Positions 32,508 to 44,625 of a DNA stretch of 64,000 bases are shown here, piece by piece; the first letter of the stretch is position 1; each line of letters starts with the position of its first letter. The stretch lies in contig NC_062214.1 of NCBI RefSeq assembly GCF_902686445.1, positions 51,371,177 to 51,435,176 of the forward strand, given 5' to 3'. The DNA is from Sciurus carolinensis (Eukaryota > Chordata > Mammalia > Rodentia > Sciuridae). The notes beneath the pieces were generated by a model, which was given only the letters and a program-made list of their open reading frames with translations, was not told where the DNA came from and ran no database searches. The position numbers and the translations under genes were made by a program.

Positions 32508-33984
32508 AGCATTCTGATATATCCTTACTGAACTGAAGTGGGAGCCCCTAATCAATTGTATGTGGTGACTTTAAATACTCATTTGGAAATTATTTCATGA
32601 GAAATCCACATTATAAAGAGGGTTATGCTAGCAAATAACAGATGAAATGTAAAAGTAATTATTCTTGCAATGTAGCACACATTTATAGTCATTGTTAAGT
32701 ACTTCTGTGTTTTAGATTACAAACTTGAAATTGCAGAAGAGGAAAATATCACATGTGATGCCTGATTGTATTCGTTCCACAAACCCAATTTAACCTACTT
32801 GTTTTTATAGGCACACAGAAAATGTATGCCATTAGCATAAATTATGGATGCAGATGAAAACATGCACTCACTCTTCTTAATAGCCCTTATAAATCTGACA
32901 CACCCCTGCCTAAGTTTCCAAGGAATACACATGGTACAAACATTACCATTTTTGGTAACCAGGGTTCATTTTTGTCAGCCTCCAGAAATCAGAGCAAAGT
33001 CAAGACATTGATTTTTTGCTTTTGAAAGTCCTTTGTTTGGCTTGTCTCCCTTGTTAATAAAATTGAAAGTATATATTAACAGGCTGGAAGTTTGACCGGC
33101 TCCAGGAAAATTAGAAAATTTAGTGGTACTGGTATGGAATCGTCAGACAGCCTCTGATGCGTGATTGAAAAATTCACTTTGGGTAACCATCATTTAAATT
33201 TGTCCCCAATTCTTCACTTAGACTATGTTCAACATCACACAGATGGTGAAGCTCAGGAGGAAATGTGCCCATGACACATTCTGATTTCTTTGTCCACCAG
33301 AGAGAGAAAAAGCATTAGAGAGATTTTACTCTGCAAAAAAATTGTTTCATACAACTATTTGAAGACTAAATATATTGGTGTAACTAAATACAATAAATAT
33401 TGCAAAGTTTACAGGATCTGATAGTGAAACACACAGCACAGGACTCCTTCAGCAAGGAGATGGAGTTTCTCCTCCCCACCAAAAGCTCAGGGAACTCCAA
33501 AGGGACCTGGGTCTCTGGTCTGTGTCCTGCTCTCCCCTGATTAAGATAGCATGATACCAAATTGACTTAGGTTTTTATTATATCATGACAAATACTCAAA
33601 AAGGTGGCTTCATTATGCATAAGCCAAACAACTAAGTGACTGGTTCCTTTTCATTTCACTTTGCAGCCCCTACTTATGATTACTGTGCTGCTTGTAGTTG
33701 ATGTACATGGGACTGAGTTGCCACTTCTGCACCTAATGTCATTGAATTATGTAGGACTTAGAGTTTCAGACTGAAAACTTTCTGTAGTACATGTCAGATA
33801 TTCAATTAGTTTTTTTAAAAAAAACTTTATTGGCTTAGTTATATGGAACCACCAGGTAGGGTGGGCTTCAGGGAGGATGAGGACAGAGCACTGCTTATCT
33901 CTGATTTTGTCAGCACTTCCACCTTTGTGCAGGGGTTGGCTTTCCTTTTAAGAGAGCTTCTGTAAAGTACAGGGGGGTCTCTTG
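32508..33984. other. Unassigned DNA
   Basis: No gene or named repeat seen over this 1.5 kb. Confidence 0.4.
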
Positions 33985-34690
33985 ACACTTCTATTCATCA
34001 TAGTACTGGAAGTCCTTGTTAGAGCAATTCGTCAAGAAAAGAAATAAATGATTCCAAAGCAGAAAGGAGGAAGTTAAAGATATCTTCTTGCAAATGACAC
34101 AATCTTATACATATAAAACCCTAAGGACTCTACAAAGGACTGTTGGAATTATTAAAAAAAAGGGGGTAAAGTTTCAGGATATGACAGTAACACACAAAAA
34201 TAAGTTGCATTTCTATACAAGGAACATCTGAAAAGGAAATCAAGAAAATAATTCCATTCATAGTAGCATCAAAAAATAAAATACTTAGGCATAAACTGGA
34301 GGTGAAAGACTTGTGTACTAAAAACTGATGGAAGAAGTTAAAGAAGACATAAATAAAAGGAAAAATATGATGTTCACAGATTAGAAGTCTTGATATTGTT
34401 ACAGTATCCATGTTATCCAAAGCAATGTACAGATTCAGTGCTGTCCTCACCAAAATAGCAAGGAAATATTCAGAGAAATTGAAAAAATGATTCCTAAAAT
34501 TCATATGGAACCACAAAACACTTGAATCACCAAAGCAATCTTCAGAAAGAAGAACAAAACCTGAGGTATCATACCTCCTGATCTCAAAATATATTAAGAT
34601 ACAGTAACCCCACAACACAACTATGTTCCTAGCATAGAAACAGACCTAGAGACCAATGGAAAATTGAAATATAATAATAATAATAATTGA
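33985..34690 (+). mobile_element. Old L1 ORF2 fragment, plus strand
   Basis: Plus strand follows L1 ORF2 after the RT active site: a tattcatcatagtactggaag block (33995), aaatgacacaatcttatac (34092, the FADD-type active-site region, here damaged), aaaccctaaggactctac (34117), aaaataaaatacttaggcat (34274), attcatatggaaccac (34498) and a ...gatacagtaaccccac end. Stops and frameshifts throughout. The 162-codon open frame on the minus strand at 34130-34618, the longest in the window, is only the antisense of this fragment. Confidence 0.8.
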
Positions 34691-37205
34691 TAGCATAATG
34701 TATGGACATACCACCTTATTGTATGACTATTATAATACAGTAAAAGAATGCATTAGAATATAAGAACACAGAATAACTAAAAACATAAGCCAGCCAAAAA
34801 CAAGTTGCAGAACATGTACAGCATGACAGAACACATGGCTTCTCTTATGTATTTTCACTTCTGCAACAGGAAGCCTGGTGAGAAGGGTACATAGTAACTT
34901 TGGGACAGGGTTTACCTCTGGGGAAGTAGAGAAATGGAATGCACCTCGCAGGTTGTGAGCAGCCAGCCCCTCTTCTGGTTTGTTGATGCATTTGTTATGC
35001 CTGGCTCAATTGTTGAGCAGGCTTAGTATTTTCATTGCTTAGTTATTATTTTACTCTTATAATTTTTTTTGTAAATTATTGTAAGAGGAATTCTAATGGA
35101 ATAGGAGAATCAGTAGAGGAGAGCACAAGGGAACACTTATTTTTGATGATCTACCCTCTTCCATAATGTAATCTTTAAAGCAATAGGCAGAGTGAAATAA
35201 TGAAAACTGTGGACAAAAAAGAAAGACTAAATAAAAAGATGTGACAATATGACAGAAGAGAAAAAAAAAAGAAAGCTTAAGAGAACAGAAATTTAAGAAT
35301 TTATAAGTTAACAAAGAGATTCAAAAGAGCAAAAAATGTGAACCAGGAATTTGATAGGTAAAATTAAAAGTCTACAACATATTAATAACTAAAAGAAAAA
35401 TGAAGCAATCCTAACAGAAGTAGTAGCTCAGAACATAGTTATTTAATTATGTCAAAGGTAAACTACAAAAGGGTGGATAAGAAAAGTTAAAAGCAGATAA
35501 ATAATTAAAGGGAGACTTATAAAGCAAATTGACAAATCAAAAATACCGGAGCTACAAGCTCACTTGTTATCCAATGGTGTTGATTTGGATCCTCCTATGT
35601 GCCAGAAAAAGTATTTGCCACTGGAAATGAAAGCTCAGACATTAAAGGCCATAAAAATTATGTTCATGCTAAATTATTAAAAAGTAGGTAACAAAAAATA
35701 TTTAAGGAACAAATAGACACAAATTTTAAATGGCAAAAAGAGATGAAAAGGATTATGAAATCCTGAAAGCTTAAAAAAATAAAATGAGATAAAACAAAGC
35801 ACTTTGAAAGAAATGCACTACCTCAACATTAGGAAACCACGAAGTTCCACGTAAACAGCACAGGCTGAGGGTTGCCACTTGCGGGTGGTGTGGCCAGGAG
35901 CCATTTGGGAACCTTCTACTTCTTGAATTTCTGACTTGTGCAGAGGAGAATAATAGTGGTTCCTAACTAGGTGAAGGTCAGACAAGTTTTTGAACACATA
36001 ACACTTAATAACTGGCTGAAGTCAGTTCTCAACAACAGTTAACTGCCTCTAAATTATGATGAGTTTTAGAAACTATAGGATGAAAGAAAAGAAAGACCAG
36101 GTGGGACCTGCTGAAGTAGTGGAGCCTTATTTTTCCTGCTCAGCCAGGCCCCAGACTGAGCTGCCTTTGCACAGGGGCTATCCTAGCACCTGATGGAATT
36201 TCTAGGGACAAAGAGAGAGAGAATCACAACCTCTGACTTCCTGATTTTGCCTTTGATCTTTTCCAGATTTTGGCCTCTAGTGTCTACCTCAGATTCTGAG
36301 AACCTCAGTAGTGGGACAGAATCTTCTAGAAGGCAGTCTTCTTACTGAGCTTGGTGCCACTGTCTTCTCATACCCCTATAATAGCAAAATTGACCCAGTT
36401 TAGGTTCCCAGTTTCCTCGTCTCCAAACACTCTAGGAATCTCTTTGGTTCCCTTTTAGGTCTGTTCTTGTTAGCGGGTAGAAAAGAATATCGAAATGTCA
36501 ACCTTTGCAATGGTGCTGTGAGGTCAGACCACTGTGGGGTTTTAGTCACTCACACTAGCATTTAAACTGTGCCCCTGGGATTTCTGCTCAGTTTGTGACT
36601 GTGGCTTTGACAATCTAGACAAGTTGGCTAGTATGGTCAAGAGGCCACACTGTAAAAAATACTACTTATAACAAAGTCACTTTAGACAAATGAAAACAAT
36701 AAGTTTGAAATTTGTCCCCCCCATACCCCCCAATTTTATTTTCAGCTTCACAATTGCATTGGAAAAGAATAGGAACTTTATTTTAGGATGTGGATAATTC
36801 TAGATGATTTACACACTGGCATTTGTATATTGCATGGAAATGTGTTAAAAGTGAAAAGAGTGAGAGCATACTGGCAAAGATCTGCATCAAATTTCAGAGA
36901 ACAACTTTCAGGGATTGCTAAGTTGGAAAGTAATATCTTAAGTGATCGTACAGTCAGGAATATTGGCAACATGAAAAGTGTTCCATTTTATCCTCCAGTG
37001 GGAGCAGAATTTGCAAGCAAATTTGGCAGAGGAAAAGATCCTAAAATGCATTCTTAACTCTCTACAATTTCTTTCAAGTAAAGTGCCAGTAAAGAAAATT
37101 AAAGAAGAGGGTACAAAGGGGACAGAATCCAGTTTGCTGTCTACTTGTAGTACTAGAGAAAATTAAGAAGGCAGCTATATGCACTGGATTTATCCAAAAG
37201 GATGT
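34691..37205. other. Unassigned A-rich DNA
   Basis: 35080-35820 is strongly A-rich on the plus strand and may be a decayed LINE. 35850-36650 is less AT-rich and looks single-copy. I recognise no gene or RNA. An open frame of 89 codons at 36788-37057 has no recognisable motif. Confidence 0.4.
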
Positions 37206-37295
37206 GTATTTTCTTCCCTTTTCCTCCTCCTCTTCCTTCCTCCTCCTCTTCATCTTCTCCTTCCCCTCCTCCTGCCTTCTTTTTCCCCTTTCTTT
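37206..37295. repeat. Polypyrimidine (CT-rich) tract
   Basis: About 90 bp nearly all C and T (tcctcctcc, ttcctcctcc, tttttcccc) on the plus strand; explains the Lys/Glu-rich minus-strand open frame. Confidence 0.9.
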
Positions 37296-38126
37296 GGTCA
37301 ATGTCAGAATTCTGTAGAGAGCATTTGTGAGCCACTCAAATAGTGAAACTATGGTGAAGGGCATGACACTGGGGCAAGGTGACACACAGTTGGATTTTAA
37401 GAGAAGGAATTTAGTCTACATGGATAAAGCCTCTTCCTTCCAAATTTCCATCCAAATGACCAAAGAAATGTGAAAATGGGAGGGGAAAATCAGCATAAGT
37501 ACTTAAAAAGGGAAAATATCACCTGTATGTAGAAACTCCTGGGGAATCCTACAGGCAATACACAGCCAGGAACAGACTGAAGAATGCACCAACCACCAAG
37601 CACAGGATCCTTGCTCTGCTTCCATTTTGCAGAAGCTGCAGTCAGCAGGCCAAGAGTAGCCATCTGAGACTTCCAGGAGGAACATTCACTCCCACTTTTT
37701 GTCCTGATGAGCTCTTGAGATTAAGCTTTCCCTTCCATACCACCGCCAGTCTCACCCAACTTGGTGACAAGAATCATGGCCTTTGGTGGATGTGTAAGTG
37801 CCTTGGGGTGATGCCAGGGCTCTTAAGGAGAACAGTGCAGAAGGACATCCTCCTTACTGGATAACCAGTGGATGAAGTGTTGGCTGTTCTCAGAGAGACG
37901 TCTTTTGTAAAGATGATGGCTATCACCCCTGGATTCACAAGTAGAGACCAGGCAATTTGTAAAAGTAACAATTCCTGTTGTTAGAGTGGATCCTTGTTGC
38001 AGACCCTGTTGTCTCTTTTATCATTTTGGTCTTGGCTTCCCCCATATGTTAAGCTCAGGTGAGTGAGTGAGTGACTCAGTGTGTGCGTGTGTGTAAGGGA
38101 AAGATAGGGAAGGAGCTTTGCCTCTG

Positions 38127-38130
<4 letters not shown>
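37296..38130. other. Unassigned, probably single-copy DNA
   Basis: Moderate GC with no repeat signature. Short open frames on the minus strand (60-65 codons) lack recognisable motifs. Confidence 0.4.

Positions 38131-38182
<52 letters not shown>
38131..38182. repeat. (CT)n microsatellite
   Basis: 26 CT units preceded by a GCGCG pentamer. Confidence 0.97.
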
Positions 38183-38185
<3 letters not shown>

Positions 38186-38681
38186 CCAAATATGTCTAAA
38201 CTTTTATTCTTTTCCTTTTCTCTCAGGATCCATGTTTGATACTCAAAGCCAGAGAGCAGCTACAATTTTCTTTTCCCTCATATGTCATATCTCTTTGGGA
38301 AATGAGCTGAGGACAATCTAGTTCTTAAACAGAAAGGGTTGGGAGTGAAACAAAAAGATGGAGCAAACATTGGCATGACAGGGACATTACCTACAATTAT
38401 TGAAAAAATATTATTTCATCATACTTATGATTCTCTTCTCACTTCTTCACTGGAATTCCTCCTCGATGGTTGGTTGAATACCTTAAGCTACAATCATCAC
38501 CATGTGCCAATTAAACATTTTTGATATTAACCAAAAAAGCACAAAGACCAGCAGGGTTGTCTCACCCTATCCTCCTGCCTCCTTTATGCTATTGTACACA
38601 GTTGTCTGTTATCCAGTGCAAGAAAGACAGTCCAGGCTAGAGGAAGTGGATTGAGAGTCTCTGACACAAGCCACACCATTA
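38183..38681. other. Unassigned DNA
   Basis: Nothing recognised. Confidence 0.45.
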
Positions 38682-38686
38682 GATTC
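38682..38686. repeat. TSD of MaLR-like LTR (left)
   Basis: GATTC, repeated at 39124-39128. Confidence 0.85.
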
Positions 38687-39123
38687 TGTTTTAGTCAGAA
38701 TTTTCATCACTGTGACCAAAAAAACCTAACAACAATGTAGAGGAGAAAATATTTATTTTGGCTCATCATTTCAGATCTTCAGTTTATGGTCATCCAACTC
38801 CATAGATCTGGGCCCAAAGTGAGGAAGAACATTATGGTGGAAATGTATGGCAGAAGGAAGAAGTTCAGAACATGGCAATGATGAAGCAGGGTGAGACAGC
38901 TCCTTTCACCAAGGACAATTTAAAAACCTCAAAGACACACCTCTAGTGATGTACTTCCTCCAGCCACACCCTAGCCGCCTATACAGTGACCACCCAATTA
39001 AATATCAGTGAAATAATACACTGATCAGGTTAAAGTTCTTACAATCTAATTATTTTGCTTCTGAACCTTTTATATGTCTCAAATATGAGCTTTTGGGGGA
39101 CATCTCAATCCTAAACCATAACA
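38687..39123 (-). mobile_element. MaLR-like solo LTR, copy 3, minus strand
   Basis: 437 bp, TGTTTTAG...CATAACA on the plus strand, with a perfect 5-bp TSD (GATTC). The reverse complement follows copies 1 and 2: cccccaaaagctca-like start near 39100, accacccaattaa (38990), a tcctccagccacaccctag block (38957), a gaacattatggtggaaatg block and aatatttattttggctcat (38749). Solo LTR, no coding sequence. Confidence 0.9.
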
Positions 39124-39128
39124 GATTC
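39124..39128. repeat. TSD of MaLR-like LTR (right)
   Basis: GATTC. Confidence 0.85.
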
Positions 39129-39352
39129 TTTGGCATTCTGATATCATGGAAGGATACTAGCCAGAATTGATTGGTCCATAGAAGCCTATGATACATGCCC
39201 TTCCAACTGAAGGTGGATAAAGTAGGAAACATAGTCAGCCATTAACTGCAGGACAAAGGGGCAGCCATAAGTTATCTTTACTACACAGCTTGGAATCCCA
39301 GCTTAGCATGGATCAATATTAGGAAATTGATGTTAAAAAATAGGATGGGATG

Positions 39353-39360
39353 GTCTAGTA
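39353..39360. repeat. TSD of hAT element (left)
   Basis: gtctagta; the partner gtctagca is at 39570-39577 (7 of 8). Confidence 0.85.
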
Positions 39361-39569
39361 CAGTGGTTCTCAAGCAGGGATGACTTGGTGTCCAGTAGAT
39401 ATTTGGAGATAATTTTGTTTGTCACAACTAGGGGGATGCTAGTAGAATCTAGTGGTTAGAGGTCAGTGATTTTGCAAAACATCCTAAACTGTGCAGAATA
39501 ACCACCCCTCCTCTGCAATAAAGTATTATCTCACTTACAATGCTGGTAGTCCAAGTTTGAGAAAATTTG
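39361..39569 (+). mobile_element. hAT-Charlie-like MER element
   Basis: A 209-bp nonautonomous element. It starts CAGTGGTTCTCAA, contains gtttgtcacaactaggggg (39418), gctagtagaatctagtggtt (39438) and aaaacatcctaaactgtgc (39476), and ends caagtttgagaaa. The right terminal repeat has lost the CACTG end. The 8-bp TSD with a TCTAG core fits hAT integration. No transposase. Confidence 0.85.
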
Positions 39570-39577
39570 GTCTAGCA
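39570..39577. repeat. TSD of hAT element (right)
   Basis: gtctagca. Confidence 0.85.
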
Positions 39578-39689
39578 GAACTACAGTTATTCATCAGTTT
39601 CTGCTGCAGCCAAGACTGTGTCTCTCTTGAGGAGCTCCCAATACTTTTCTGGTTGTAAGGTCATGTGCTTTCTTACGTGTCATGTGCTC

Positions 39690-39985
39690 TCAGGTTCATT
39701 CATGCCTTGGTATCCTGCCCTTGCTCCTCCTCATCCTTCATATCTTTGCATGGCTAGTTGCCTTGATTCTTCTGATCTTTGTGAAATGCCATAAATTCTT
39801 TTTGATCACCCAATCTAAAGTGGAACTGCTTCCCCCAGTGCATTCCATAAGATCTTTTCACATTCCTTCATGACCACCATGTCTCACTGTTGACCACTAG
39901 AATGTCAGCTCTCTGAGAGAAGGACCATGCAGTGTTATCCATCACTCACTCAGAAGAATGCCTGGCACTGCAGAACAAAAGTCCA
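39690..39985 (+). mobile_element. L2 LINE 3' fragment, plus strand
   Basis: Ends with the L2 terminal layout: cactagaatgtcagctctc (39896), gagagaaggaccatgcag (39915), gttatccatcactcactc (39933), gaatgcctggcactgc (39956). The upstream C/T-rich coding-derived part has no open frame. Confidence 0.65.
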
Positions 39986-40434
39986 CTGGTTAATGACACT
40001 TCTCCCTAATGTTCTTGGAATGAGAGCTGGGACCATTGCCATGATTAAATATAGGTCCTTAGCAGAGCAAAGATCAAGGCATTTGTATAGCCTAAGATAA
40101 TATAGTAATAAGCTTTTTAAGATTTTTTTCAGTCCACATAGGAGTATTTCCATAATTTAAAAATTTGTGATCAAATATTCCTATCATTTTTATCACTCTG
40201 GATTTCTTGTCTTGGTTACAATGATCTCTCATAGTTTTCCTATGTTATTTATTTTAAATCATAAATTTTTCAATATGAGCTTTAAGGTTATTTTATTACT
40301 CCAAATGGAAGGGATTCTACATGGAACTTTCTTAAACTCATTTGTTAATTAATTTGATATTAATTAATCGAACTTAGATAATAAACCAAGTTCCTCCTCA
40401 TGATCTCCAGGATGCTGTAAGACCCGCCTATGTG

Positions 40435-40905
40435 CATCCCTTCACCCTACTTCCTGTCTTTCTCTTCTGTTCCTGCTGGGCTCAAGCCTCGCTGGGCTTC
40501 ACAGAATGTCTCAGAGACCTGACGTTTCCCCACTCAGCCTTCACACTCTTTACTCCCTTTCCCCAGAACACTGGTCCATTACCCACAACTCCTTCTTGTC
40601 ATTCATGCTTCAGGTGACATCACAGTGGGCAGAAGCTCCTGTCCTTCATACTATGGGACTTACTTCCACTCCAATGAAGCCACTCTCTGCCAACTTACCT
40701 TCTGCAAACATTTTTGTACCACTTTTTATGATCTGAAGTTATTCTTTGTCTCATATATTTATCTCTTGCCTGCCTCTTTCAAATAAAATATAAATATGAA
40801 GCAAATAGGTTATTTTTCCCCTGAGTAGTGTGGTCCTAGCACTTAGAAAACCTGAAACTTACAAGAACCCAAATATTTGTTGTAAGAATGAATGAGTGAA
40901 TGAAG
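40435..40905 (+). mobile_element. L2 LINE 3' fragment, plus strand
   Basis: L2 order again: a cttcacactctttactccc block, a cttcaggtgacatcac block (40608, in place of aaatgtcacct), a caatgaagccactctctgcc block (40671), aatatttgttgtaagaatgaatgag near the end (40870). A second L2 piece only 450 bp after the first, with overlapping content, so it is a different insertion. Confidence 0.7.
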
Positions 40906-41084
40906 ACATAAGTGGAATCTTGGCAACTAAATCTCTACTTTTAAATTTGAAATGGTATTCAGAAGACATTGATGTCTGAAGAGGAAATGTGCTTTCTGCA
41001 TCGTTGTCTACCCATCCAACCATGTTGATATCATAGTAAAATTAGTTCATCTGGTTACAGGGCTCTCCAGTAGAATGTCTGCAG
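40906..41084. other. Unassigned short spacer
   Basis: Nothing recognised. Confidence 0.4.
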
Positions 41085-41240
41085 GTTCTTAAACCTGTAT
41101 TGTCCAACACAGCATCTACTCTCCTTGTGTGGCTATTGAGCACTTGAAATGCAGTTAGTGGGACTGAAGAACTGGATTTAAAATTTTATTTAATTTTAAT
41201 TTAAATAGCTACATGTGACTAATGTCTATCATACTATATA
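41085..41240. mobile_element. Ancient MER-type DNA transposon fragment
   Basis: The run tattgtccaacacagcatct, gtgtggctattgagcacttg (41129), gaaatgcagttagtgggactg (41146) and tttaaatagctacatgtgac matches a conserved mammalian nonautonomous DNA transposon whose ends read ctgtccaat / attggacag. I cannot give the family name with certainty. The right terminal repeat is lost. Confidence 0.5.
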
Positions 41241-41897
41241 CTTCAAGTCTAAAATTTTTATCCTAAGTTAACATAGATGTTCTCCAATTTCATTTTTATG
41301 CAACAATATACATCCCAATGCTATATTCTCAACCTTAAATTCTTAGCTCTATTTTACTTCTAAGATTTATTAAAATGTAAAGACGTTGATTACATTGACC
41401 TGATTCAAAAGTATGGAACGTAATAATGTCCACAACCTAATACCACTTATGTAAATTGATTAAAATCACTTTCACAAGCAGTTAGTCTAACATTTTATAA
41501 AGATGCATATAACATTTTTGACATACACATGCATACACACATGCACACACATGCACACATACCCCAAACTTAAATAACATCATATATAAAAAAATTGGGA
41601 AAATTTTCAGGGAAGTATTTTATCTCATATATTTTTATTGATGATAAAGTACTGAAATATCAAACCAATGTTAAGTAATCATACTAACAGGAGATATTTG
41701 TAACTTTCAAAAATATATACTGGAACAATTTTTCCAACATGCAGCTTGTATGTCTCTAGGAGTGAGGAATTGGCATGAGAAATAAGTAAAAAGGAAAATC
41801 AGAGAGTCCTTGAACAGGCCAGTGATAACAGCATGTCATGAACTGAAGAATCTGATTAACTTAATTATCTGTTGCTTGGATTGAGGCACATCCTTCT
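41241..41897. other. Unassigned AT-rich DNA
   Basis: Contains an (ACACATGC)-like CA-rich stretch at 41523-41564; nothing else recognised. Confidence 0.45.
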
Positions 41898-42267
41898 TAT
41901 AGACTGAATTGTATTCCCAAAAAGTATATGCTGAAGCCCAGTGTGATTTTATCTGGCACTAGTGTCTACAGGAAGTAGTCAAGGTTAAAAGAAGTCATGA
42001 AGGTAGTCCCTAATCCAACTGTACTGCAGTCTTAAAAGAAGAGGAAGAGGGAGATATTTTTCCACATGCACTTATCAAGGAGGGGATGCATGAGCACACA
42101 GCAAGAAGGCAACCATCTGCAAGTCAGGAAGGCAGCCCTCACCAAAGCCCATCCATGCTTGGACACTTATTTCAGACTTGCAGCCTTCAGAACTCTGAGG
42201 CGTAGATTTCTTTTGTTTAAGCCATTCTATGCTAATGTCTTTTGTTATGGTGACCTCAGCTAAGACA
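41898..42267 (+). mobile_element. Ancient LTR-like repeat (MLT1-type layout), plus strand
   Basis: Block order tatagactgaattgtattcc, gtgtgattttatctggc, a ggttaaaagaagtcatgaagg block (41983), ccctaatccaactgtactg, a gcacacagcaagaaggcaacc block (42094), ctcaccaaagcccatcc, gacttgcagccttcagaac (42175), gtttaagccattctatgc and agctaagaca end. This matches a common eutherian repeat of MaLR-like layout; the precise family is uncertain. Confidence 0.5.
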
Positions 42268-42790
42268 ATCAAATCACATTATTCCCTGAAAAACATAACA
42301 TTTTCAAAAGTTTGGATTATTTGATAACTGGTACATGAATAGTTGACTAAATATTTTTGTGAAGAAAAGGAAGTTTACATTTTATATTTATAATACATTC
42401 TAGATGGATTGAAGATTAAAATGTTAAAGAAGGAATAAAGAGAAATTTTAGATAAAATATTGCCATGTAGCATTTGTAGTTCATTAAAAGCAAAGAAAAC
42501 ATGATGATGTAGGTTTTATTATTTTGTTACATGGAGACAGGAGCATTTAAACTTGATGCAATACATAAATATTTGGGTCAGATTAAAATGTCACAGATGA
42601 ATAGTTGTACGGCTAACCTGAGAGATACTGTCTCTTCACCCAAAATTTTTTGGTAAATTTAGTATTCATTTTAGTGAAAAGTTCATGATAAAATAGGAAT
42701 AAAAGGGATATTTTCTTAAAAAACATAAATAATATTTCAAATTAAGTCAGTCTCAGACTTAATGTGAAGTACACAAAGAATCACCAGGAA
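42268..42790. other. Unassigned AT-rich DNA
   Basis: 42370-42480 faintly resembles old L1 ORF2 (tagatggattgaagattaaa), but I cannot support a call. Confidence 0.4.
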
Positions 42791-42972
42791 CGAGTGCCAG
42801 GCACAGTGCACAGGAGGCTGAGGCAGGAAGATCACAAGTTTAAAACTAGCCTCAGCAACTTAGCAAGATCCTGTCTCAAAATGAAAAAAAAAAAAAAAAA
42901 AAAAGAGCTGGGAATGTGGCTCAGTGGTTTGGTGCCCCTTGGTTCAATCCCTGATACCCCCCAAAAAGTTGT
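42791..42972 (+). mobile_element. B1-dID SINE with truncated B1 half, plus strand
   Basis: Starts in gtgccaggcacagtgcac; the first 7SL-like box is shortened, then ggaggctgaggcaggaagat (42813), ctcagcaacttagcaaga (42854), an A run of about 21 (42883-42903), the ID half gagctgggaatgtggctcag (42905) and a ttggttcaatccctgata B box, ending in ccccccaaaa. Confidence 0.85.
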
Positions 42973-43039
42973 AACAAGTAACGAATACCTCCAGTTACTG
43001 TTATTACTTAATGAAGGTTTACAATGTCAGTTCCTTGTG

Positions 43040-44050
43040 ATCAGATCAGACAAGGAAATTAATGAGATGAAATATTTAATTGATGGGAAATTACATCTTT
43101 GTAGATGGTGTCACATTTGCATAGAAAACAAAATTAACAGAATTTATTAGAATGAATACAAATTTTCAGTAATAAAACGAACAAAGTGATGTTTGAAGGA
43201 ATATGTTTGCTATATGCTAGCAATCTGCAGTTGCAAGTATAATGAAAGAATGATTTCATCCATAATAAATGCATAAGAAGTCTTGTAGTTATGCTGTTGG
43301 AAAATATGCAGGACTTACAAGGGAAGAAAAAGATAAACACTTACTGAAGCATGTGGAAGAAGTCAAAATAAATGGAAAATTTGCCTGAGAAAATAATACA
43401 GTATTCTCAATCCATCCTTAACAAATCTATATCTAAACATAATTTTAAAATGTTTAAATGAACTGCTTAAGAAATTGAAAATAAGGAAAATAAAACTTAA
43501 TCTCAAAGAAAAATGAAAACATTCCAAAAGATAATATAAAAGGATTTTGCTTTAAAATATAAAAATGAAAATATAAAGTTACAATAATTTAACAGTATGA
43601 AACTAGCATAGGAATAGACCAAATTAAAATCTCAGAAAATAGCCAAGTCAATATGCAAACTTAGCAGACTGTAAAGGTATGATTTCATATTCCTGAGGAA
43701 AAAGGAAGATTTCTTGGTAAATATCATTGAATCACTGAATCAATGATATTTTGTTAAGCATTTTTTTAGGGGGGAAAGAATATAGAACTCTAGCTTACCT
43801 GTTAAATCAAATTAATTGCCAAATATATCTAATTTAATTTTCAAAAATAAAGCTACGAAAGTAGTAGATGAAAATACGGGATAATTAGAGAAGTTCTTTC
43901 TAAAAATGACCTCAAAAGCAGAAGTAACAATGGACAAAGAAATTTAAAAGTTTTTCAAAATATGAAATACAAAGAAACATAAATATTTGATCTGAAAAAG
44001 TGAAAAAATATTAATAATAATATTTCCCACATCAAATTGAAAATGATTTA
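43040..44050 (+). mobile_element. Ancient L1 (L1M/HAL1-like) ORF2 fragment, plus strand
   Basis: A-rich sequence with decayed ORF2 layout: a tgatgggaaattacatc region, a tatgctagcaatctgcag stretch, caagggaagaaaaagataaac, gaagaagtcaaaataaatgg (43363), a taggaatagaccaaattaaa block (43609) and the caaaaataaagctacgaaag block (43843). All frames are broken. A 10-bp perfect hairpin lies at 43721-43749. Confidence 0.5.
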
Positions 44051-44179
44051 AATGTTCTTATATCACTAAGAGAAGAGCATAATCCTAATGATTCCCAGAG
44101 GAATTGCAAATAGTTGTTCATTGTCTTAAACAGTTTCTCACTGTATTCCAAAAGCTTTTACTTGTGCATTTTCTTTGAT

Positions 44180-44250
44180 CTACCCACCCCCCTTTTTTTT
44201 CAGTACCAGGGATGGAACCCAGGATTTAACATTTATATTCTTAACATTAT
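44180..44250 (-). mobile_element. SINE tail/ID fragment, minus strand
   Basis: Only the B-box end is left: tcagtaccagggatggaaccc preceded by a T run (44195-44201). Confidence 0.5.
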
Positions 44251-44414
44251 TCTATGGTATTGATACCACCTGCTCCAAACACTTCTCATTATCCTAATTG
44301 TATGGACTGTAAACTCAAATACTAACTCCACCGAGTGACTTTCCCTGAGGATCTGAGGCAAAACCATCTCAGAGCCAAGGTTGTTCCTGGTCCCAAACCC
44401 AACATGATGAAATA

Positions 44415-44625
44415 TTGCCATTTCCTAAGCTTCTTCCTGGTACTTATCAATATGTGGAGTCATATAATTTTATTAACTTGTTAATATATGTATATCACTT
44501 ACTCATCCCCTTTTAATGGCAGCTCCGTGAGAGCCAGCATTAAACATCTTGCTCTTATTGTATCCTCAGTGGTAAGATCCAGTGCAGAGATGTTGGGTCA
44601 AGATTTGTTCAATAGAGTAGGCTTT
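44415..44625 (+). mobile_element. L2 LINE 3' fragment, plus strand
   Basis: Layout tggtacttatcaatatgtgg, a cagctccgtgagagccagc block (44520), cttgctcttattgtatcctc (44549) and gatccagtgcagagat. Truncated and diverged. Confidence 0.5.

Noticed and set aside
34130..34618. Longest open frame of the window, 162 codons on the minus strand
   Set aside because: It is the antisense of a decayed plus-strand L1 ORF2 fragment.
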